A stretch of 64,000 nucleotides of DNA, taken from contig NZ_JAPTGG010000012.1 of assembly GCF_026891035.1 (NCBI RefSeq), positions 71,467 to 135,466 of the forward strand, in the 5' to 3' direction. Shown piece after piece: positions 60,153 to 64,000 of this stretch. The notes under the pieces were generated by a model. It was not told the origin of the DNA and did no database searches. It was given only the letters and a program-made list of their open reading frames with translations. This DNA is from Dasania phycosphaerae. GTDB lineage: Bacteria; Pseudomonadota; Gammaproteobacteria; Pseudomonadales; Dasaniaceae. Position 1 is the first letter of the stretch, and each line of letters begins with the position of its first letter. A program made the translations under genes and the position numbers.

Positions 60153-60587
60153 CTATGGGTTATTTTCTACCCAATTATTACCATGCCCCTGATCAATAAG
60201 GTTATTCAACCATAGTCGCAGAAATCCATTCAGCTCTTTTCTGAATTGAGGGTAAAATTTACCGGGTTCAGGAAATACTACCTGATAGATCGGTGGCAGG
60301 GACTGTTCAAAGGTCAAAGCCTCAACCATTTGTAATGCTGGATAAACGATGACAACCATTTCCGGATCTTTACAAAGATCACCGTTTTGCCGGAAATAAT
60401 GCGCCATTGAAAACGCAATGCCAGAGTTCCCTGATACGTCATCCATATGTTCGACTCTTTCCAGCACTAAATCCATAAAACCATTCGTGTGGCTTTTGCT
60501 GTAGGGCTTCGGCATTGCACCGTCTTTGGCAATAACGCCTAGCTTGATCAGTCGGTCGTAGTTAGTTTCATAAATAGTCTTTCTCAT
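60153..60587 (-). CDS. Island protein resembling DUF6908
   Basis: A 144-residue soluble protein. The central segment IAFSMAHYFRQNGDLCKDPE resembles DUF6908 proteins, which I associate with integrative elements; the match is by memory of the H-Y-x-x-N-G-D-L-x-x-D-P pattern and is not certain. No enzymatic motif is evident. It is convergent with the AlpA gene and divergent from the DUF4062 gene across a 543-base non-coding region. Confidence 0.6.
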   Translation of the reverse strand: MRKTIYETNYDRLIKLGVIAKDGAMPKPYSKSHTNGFMDLVLERVEHMDDVSGNSGIAFSMAHYFRQNGDLCKDPEMVVIVYPALQMVEALTFEQSLPPIYQVVFPEPGKFYPQFRKELNGFLRLWLNNLIDQGHGNNWVENNP

Positions 60588-61130
60588 AGTAGTTAACCCT
60601 GAGTCTGTGAATTGTGTTTAACGAGCGCAGCGCCCGTCTGCGCTCCTGCACCGCTGGCGAAGCGTGGGGGTAGCAAATTGCAGGTGGCTCACCGGAAGCC
60701 GCAGCTAAGTGGAGGAGCGAAGCGGGGGAATCTGAACGGGTGAGGAAGCGCGAAGCCTTGCACTTGCAATGCGCGTGGGGCAAAGCCCCTAGTGGGGTTG
60801 GATTAGCGTGGGTTTATTGCTGAATTTAAGCAGCCCAGAGGGATGAAGCATTAGGGATTGTAAGGGCGGCAGTTCCCCGCAGGGGAATGAGCGTTCAGCG
60901 AACCCGGTAAAGCCCGTTAAAATGCCCAGCACACTGGGTGTGGTAAGTGGCTTGATAGTGAAACCTAGCGGAAACGTGATGGCTGGTGTAATAGTAGTAC
61001 GGTAAGCTATTCATAACATCGCATCGATTAATGGCTAATCAATCATGTGGACAAATAGTTTAGAAGTAAGGGTGAGCTAAGCCGCCATCAAATAGTTGAA
61101 TAATCGTTTTATTTTAGTGAGGGTCGTTAA
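60588..61130. ncRNA. GC-rich hairpin-dense non-coding region, candidate structured RNA
   Basis: There is no credible protein on either strand. Strong local hairpins are packed here: GAGCGCAG/CTGCGCTC (60623-60645, loop 7), GGGGC/GCCCC (60777-60789), TTCCCC/GGGGAA (60873-60887) and CCCAG/CTGGG (near 60933). The motif GCGAAGC recurs three times, near 60658, 60718 and 60750. The last 100 bases before the DUF4062 start are more AT-rich and probably hold its promoter. I do not match it to a known RNA family. Orientation is undecided; the plus strand would place it as a leader or separate RNA before the DUF4062 gene. Confidence 0.4.
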
Positions 61131-62180
61131 TTGAATAAGGTATTTGTAAGTTCTGTGGTTGGAGGGATGGAGGCGTTTCGAGGTGCCGCAAAACAGGCCA
61201 TCACATTAATGGACCAAACCCCGGTTATGTGTGAAGCATTTTCCGCAAGGCCCTATTCATCAGAGAAAGCGTGTATCCATGAAGTTGAGCAATGTGACGT
61301 GTATTTGCTCATTTTGGGATCAGCCTATGGTTATGAGACGCCGGAGGGCATATCTGTTACGCAAGCCGAATTCGAGGCCGCTAAGGCTACCGGGAAATCA
61401 ATATTGGCTTTTATCCAACAAACCCCTGTAGATGATGCACGGCAGCAGGCGTTTATTGCTGAAGTTGAAGCGTATCAGGCTGGGGTATTTCGAGCCGGTT
61501 TTAGCACAGAGTTGGAGTTGAACAATGAAATCGTCAAAGCTTTGCGCCATATCGACACTATGAGCCAGGCGGTCTCGGAAGAAGCCTTCAAAACACTTAT
61601 TGAGCAAGTGATAAACGAGAGGCATGGTTATCAGGATGGTCCTCAATTAATACTTGCGTTTCTACCGCAACCGGAGCGAGTGACTGACATCATTGCTTTA
61701 GAACAGAAAATGGATGACTACTTCGCGCGTCTTTGCCAAGGCGGCGTCACCCAATTTCGAGATGGGTATGAATTGATTGATCATGCGCATTGGACGGGGT
61801 TCAGTAGTGGAAAATGCAGCGTCTATTTTTGCGCAAATGGTTTGACGGTGCTCACGGCTAATCCGACACAAACCAGCGAAGGGTTTTTCTCGGGACATTT
61901 TGCGCCGCCGCAAACCCTTGTTAGCATCGCAAAAGGTTTTAGGCATGTGATTGCCGCTAATTCAGGGTATGTGCATATCGCGCTATGCAATATGGAAAAT
62001 ACCTATGTCGCTAATTCGCCGGGCGGTTCGTCAATGACGATGCGCATGTTTTCAAAAGACGAAGAGGCAGATTTCAGCAGGCTCTTTCTGCCTTTGACAG
62101 AAGGAAGCTACAACGAGTGGGTTGAGCAATGTGTTAATCGAATGGCGAGAATATTCCGTTACAATTCAAACAATGAATAA
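61131..62180 (+). CDS. DUF4062-domain protein, possible defence effector
   Basis: A 349-residue soluble protein. Residues 1-95 match DUF4062: NKVFVSSVVGGMEAFRGAAK, CEAFSARPYS, CIHEVEQCDVYLLILGSAYG and SVTQAEFEAAKATGKSILAF. This Rossmann-like domain is common in antiviral and NLR-like proteins and is usually the N-terminal effector or signalling part. The C-terminal 170-345 region (LPQPERV, WTGFSSGKCSVYF, GGSSMTMRMFSKDEE) is not recognised. The start is TTG at 61131 with GTGAGGG 7 bases upstream. It stands alone between structured non-coding DNA and a perfect hairpin. A defence role is inferred from family and island context. Confidence 0.8.
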   Translation: MNKVFVSSVVGGMEAFRGAAKQAITLMDQTPVMCEAFSARPYSSEKACIHEVEQCDVYLLILGSAYGYETPEGISVTQAEFEAAKATGKSILAFIQQTPVDDARQQAFIAEVEAYQAGVFRAGFSTELELNNEIVKALRHIDTMSQAVSEEAFKTLIEQVINERHGYQDGPQLILAFLPQPERVTDIIALEQKMDDYFARLCQGGVTQFRDGYELIDHAHWTGFSSGKCSVYFCANGLTVLTANPTQTSEGFFSGHFAPPQTLVSIAKGFRHVIAANSGYVHIALCNMENTYVANSPGGSSMTMRMFSKDEEADFSRLFLPLTEGSYNEWVEQCVNRMARIFRYNSNNE

Positions 62181-62195
62181 TTGTGCAAAGATGCT

Positions 62196-62234
62196 ACCCC
62201 ACGTCACTGCAAATAAAATGCAGTGACGTGGGGT
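62196..62234. repeat. Perfect 16-bp inverted repeat after the DUF4062 gene
   Basis: ACCCCACGTCACTGCA and TGCAGTGACGTGGGGT are exact complements around a 7-base AATAAAA loop, 15 bases after the stop. No T-run follows, so it is not a standard terminator. It could be an RNA 3' stabilising hairpin, a recombination site or a Rho-dependent end. Confidence 0.8.
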
Positions 62235-62676
62235 GCGAGCCCTTACGAAATCTATCCTACAGTAACTTTTCTAACATGACGAAAGCATTATCAGGGTTCT
62301 TCTAACCCTATTCATCGATAATACAGATTCCATATGTGGCTATTGCATCCTCAATAGCAAACCGGCTCGAAAGGGCTTTTCAAGCTGATTCACGCAACCG
62401 CGATGAGTGACTTATCACTTAGCTTTATACGTAAATAAGGAGGAATGCCTGGCAAAAGAAAAAACGAAAGTAGTAGTACTGTCTAAAGCGTGAAAACGAA
62501 ACAGCGTCGTACCCATCCGGGGATTGGCACTGTTGGTTATGCCGCTATTCAGGTTTGTGGGAGTGGTGTCCCGTGACGTTAGTAATCAATAAGATTGCTT
62601 CTCCATTCACTGCGGTGGCTGGATAGTCATAAACACTGACCAAGACTTTAACACCGCACTGTTCCAGTTTTATGGT
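62235..62676. other. Non-coding or decayed stretch between DUF4062 hairpin and palindrome array
   Basis: No intact gene. TAAGGAGGA at 62436-62444 is an excellent ribosome site, but the frames after it stop within about 15 codons (LAKEKTKVVVLSKA, then a stop). A second frame continues as VKTKQRRTHPGIGTVGYAAI and stops, which suggests a broken small gene. On the minus strand a 50-codon frame (62545-62697) begins inside the palindrome array and is unsupported. Confidence 0.4.
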
Positions 62677-62755
62677 GACCGTTCTGAACGGTCGCATGTC
62701 TGTTTTGAAAGACGTTTTGTCTGTTCTGAACAGTCATTTCTATACAAGAACAGAC
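62677..62755. repeat. Palindromic sites repeated at exact 21-bp spacing (operator or iteron array)
   Basis: GACCGTTCTGAACGGTC (62677-62693, perfect), GTCTGTTTTGAAAGAC (62698-62713, imperfect) and GTCTGTTCTGAACAGTC (62719-62735, one mismatch) begin exactly 21 bases apart, two helical turns. A further half-site GAACAGAC lies at 62748-62755. The array is about 290 bases upstream of the second integrase. Confidence 0.75.
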
Positions 62756-62981
62756 AATAAACCTGACCGGAACGAATAGACAATCAAAAACAGTTCTCCC
62801 TATCCAATAGGATCGTAAAACGGCCCAAAGAAGCTGTTGATAAAATTCCAGTTAGTTTTTTGATAGATGAATTTCCCTTTTTGTCGCCAAGGCAATGGTT
62901 CTGCTGGTTTATTATTCCACTTCGTAGTGAATTTTTACTTTTCTGGCTGAAAGGTTATTCCACGACTCAATACTTCCCTTT

Positions 62982-63013
62982 GTCGAGAATATAAGCACGT
63001 TTTATTTCTCGAC
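62982..63013. promoter_or_regulatory. Inverted repeat just before the second integrase
   Basis: GTCGAGAA (62982-62989) and TTCTCGAC (63006-63013) are exact complements with a 16-base spacer, and the right arm touches the GAGGAG ribosome site. It could be an operator or a translation-controlling hairpin. TTATTCCAC also occurs twice upstream (62912 and 62955). Confidence 0.5.
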
Positions 63014-63025
63014 GAGGAGTTGTCT

Positions 63026-63892
63026 GTGAAAGATCTCAATTACCAATTAAAGGATTTGTGTCAGCGCAATCAGGATGGCAGCCGTAGTACTCAGGCTGAA
63101 CGTTTCCAGTTGTTACAAACGATGGCGAATCATCTTAATGAATTGGGCTATCGGCGTATGGAGGCGAAATCTCTCAAACCTAAACATGTTGATGCGTTGG
63201 TCGCCAAATATCTCGAAGAAGGGCTAACTCCCGGTACGATAAAAAATCGTCTCGCCGCATTGCGTTGGTGGGCTGAAAAAATCGGTAAGCAAAATGTCGT
63301 GGCTAAGGACAATGCCTATTACGGCATTGACTCTCGGGTCTTTGTTACTAACGTGTCGAAAGCGCGTGACCTGGATCAGGAGCTGCTTGAAAAAATCAGC
63401 GATCCGCATTTAAGAATCAGCCTGGAACTGCAAAAAGCCTTTGGCCTGCGACGTGAAGAAGCGATCAAGTTCAGCCCGGACTACGCAGACCGAAATACCT
63501 ACATTCGCCTGAAATCTACCTGGTGTAAAGGAGGGCGGGCGCGGGAAATTCCTATACGTACCGATGAGCAGCGAGATGTTCTCAGGCGCGCGCGATTGGT
63601 AGCCGGGAAAGGCTCATTGATTCCATCTCACCTGATGTATGTTCAGCAAATGCGCCTCTATGAACGTGAGACGCAAAAGGCAGGGCTATCCAAGTTGCAT
63701 GGTCTGCGTCACCGCTATGCGCAAGAGCGGTATTACGAACTCACCGGAAAACAGGCACCCGCCTGTGGTGGCCCATCTAGCAGTGAACTCACTGAAGAGG
63801 AGCGCGCGAATGATCAGGTAGCCCGCTGGGCGATTTCTCAGGAACTCGGTCATGAGCGTGAGCAAATCACGGCGGTATATTTGGGGCGGTAA
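63026..63892 (+). CDS. Tyrosine recombinase of the Integrase_1 (Phage_int_SAM_2) type
   Basis: A 288-residue recombinase. The N-terminal SAM-like part has MKDLNYQLKDLCQRNQDGS and KPKHVDALVAKYLEEGLTPG. The catalytic part has the arginine in FGLRREEAIKF, the lysine in KGGRAREIPIR, HGLRHRYAQERYYEL, and ELGHEREQITAVYLGR with nucleophile Y285. All are typical of a recombinase family found in integrative elements of gammaproteobacteria. GTG at 63026 is preferred because GAGGAG lies 6 bases before it; the in-frame TTG at 63020 would abut that site. The gene is complete. Whether it serves the same island as the first integrase is unknown. Confidence 0.9.
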   Translation: MKDLNYQLKDLCQRNQDGSRSTQAERFQLLQTMANHLNELGYRRMEAKSLKPKHVDALVAKYLEEGLTPGTIKNRLAALRWWAEKIGKQNVVAKDNAYYGIDSRVFVTNVSKARDLDQELLEKISDPHLRISLELQKAFGLRREEAIKFSPDYADRNTYIRLKSTWCKGGRAREIPIRTDEQRDVLRRARLVAGKGSLIPSHLMYVQQMRLYERETQKAGLSKLHGLRHRYAQERYYELTGKQAPACGGPSSSELTEEERANDQVARWAISQELGHEREQITAVYLGR

Positions 63893-63913
63893 GTTTTTAT
63901 GTACAGCAAGAAG

Positions 63914-63949
63914 CTGGAGGCCTTGATTTCACTGACTAAAGGTCTCCAG
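63914..63949 (+). terminator. Hairpin after the second integrase
   Basis: CTGGAGGCCTT (63914-63924) pairs with AAGGTCTCCAG (63939-63949) with one G-U pair in RNA. There is no following T-run. It is a weak terminator candidate, 22 bases after the stop; the remaining bases to the window end show nothing else. Confidence 0.4.
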
Positions 63950-64000
63950 GACTTTACATAAAACCATTAAATCCTACGCATAATCTGACTGCTCATGTCC

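Noticed and set aside
60568..60783. A 71-codon minus-strand frame over the structured region
   Set aside because: Composition follows the hairpin repeats, it overlaps the start of the DUF6908-like gene, and has no recognisable domain.
60588..61130. Retron msr-msd RNA
   Set aside because: Hairpins are suggestive, but there is no reverse transcriptase gene nearby and the characteristic paired a1/a2 ends were not found.
62545..62697. A 50-codon minus-strand frame starting within the palindrome array
   Set aside because: It reads plausibly, but its start lies inside repeats, with no ribosome site and no family.
62677..62755. LexA (SOS) boxes
   Set aside because: The gammaproteobacterial box is CTGT-N8-ACAG; here the spacing is CTGT-N5-ACAG and the 21-bp phasing is not typical of SOS operators.

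Overview
The window reads as the chromosome of a Gammaproteobacterium related to the Pseudomonas/Cellvibrio group. The main evidence is gene order. The block map-glnD-dapC on one strand, and rpsB-tsf-pyrH-frr-uppS-cdsA-dxr-rseP-bamA-skp-lpxD-fabZ-lpxA-lpxB-rnhB-dnaE-accA-tilS-pyrG-kdsA-eno-ftsB-ispD-ispF-truD-pcm-nlpD-rpoS-fdxA-mutS on the other side, follows the order known from Pseudomonas. The long DapD and an Azotobacter-like 7Fe ferredoxin agree with this. The genus cannot be fixed from sequence alone; a marine relative is a guess.

Layout. 1-4.9 kb: end of sppA, glpE, the EF-P paralogue efpL, then a c-di-GMP pair (a PilZ receptor facing a GGDEF-EAL protein) and a small secreted protein. 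5-10 kb: one very large hybrid histidine kinase. 10-22.6 kb, mostly minus strand: rlmA, the succinylase-branch lysine/DAP genes dapE, dapD and dapC, an ArsC-like protein, a phosphatase/anti-sigma partner-switch pair, nth, glnD and map. A two-cNMP-domain/rhodanese fusion is inserted on the plus strand. 23-54.9 kb, plus strand: a dense housekeeping run for translation (rpsB, tsf, frr, tilS, truD), nucleotides (pyrH, pyrG), isoprenoid and carrier lipid (dxr, uppS, ispD, ispF, a DUF368 translocase), phospholipid and fatty acid (cdsA, fabZ, accA), lipid A/LPS (lpxD, lpxA, lpxB, kdsA), outer-membrane assembly (bamA, skp, rseP), replication and division (dnaE, rnhB, ftsB, nlpD) and the stationary-phase sigma factor rpoS. 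Most of these genes are a few bases apart or overlap. Intrinsic terminators follow rpsB, tsf, tilS and eno. 55-58.3 kb: fdxA and mutS on the minus strand, separated by several families of small repeats.

58.3-64 kb is accessory DNA directly behind the mutS start. It holds an Arm-DNA-binding tyrosine integrase, an AlpA-like regulator, a small protein resembling DUF6908, a 540-base GC-rich non-coding stretch full of hairpins, a DUF4062 protein likely to be a defence-type effector, a perfect 16-bp hairpin, a block of operator- or iteron-like palindromes at exact 21-bp spacing, and a second tyrosine recombinase of the Integrase_1 type. The far end of the island is outside the window.

The best candidates for something undescribed are the DUF4062 gene with its structured upstream region, and the 21-bp palindrome array ahead of the second recombinase. 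Secondary points are the predicted catalytically dead EAL domain, unusual active-site residues in UppS, the absence of surE between truD and pcm, and repeats that supply the stop codons of two genes.
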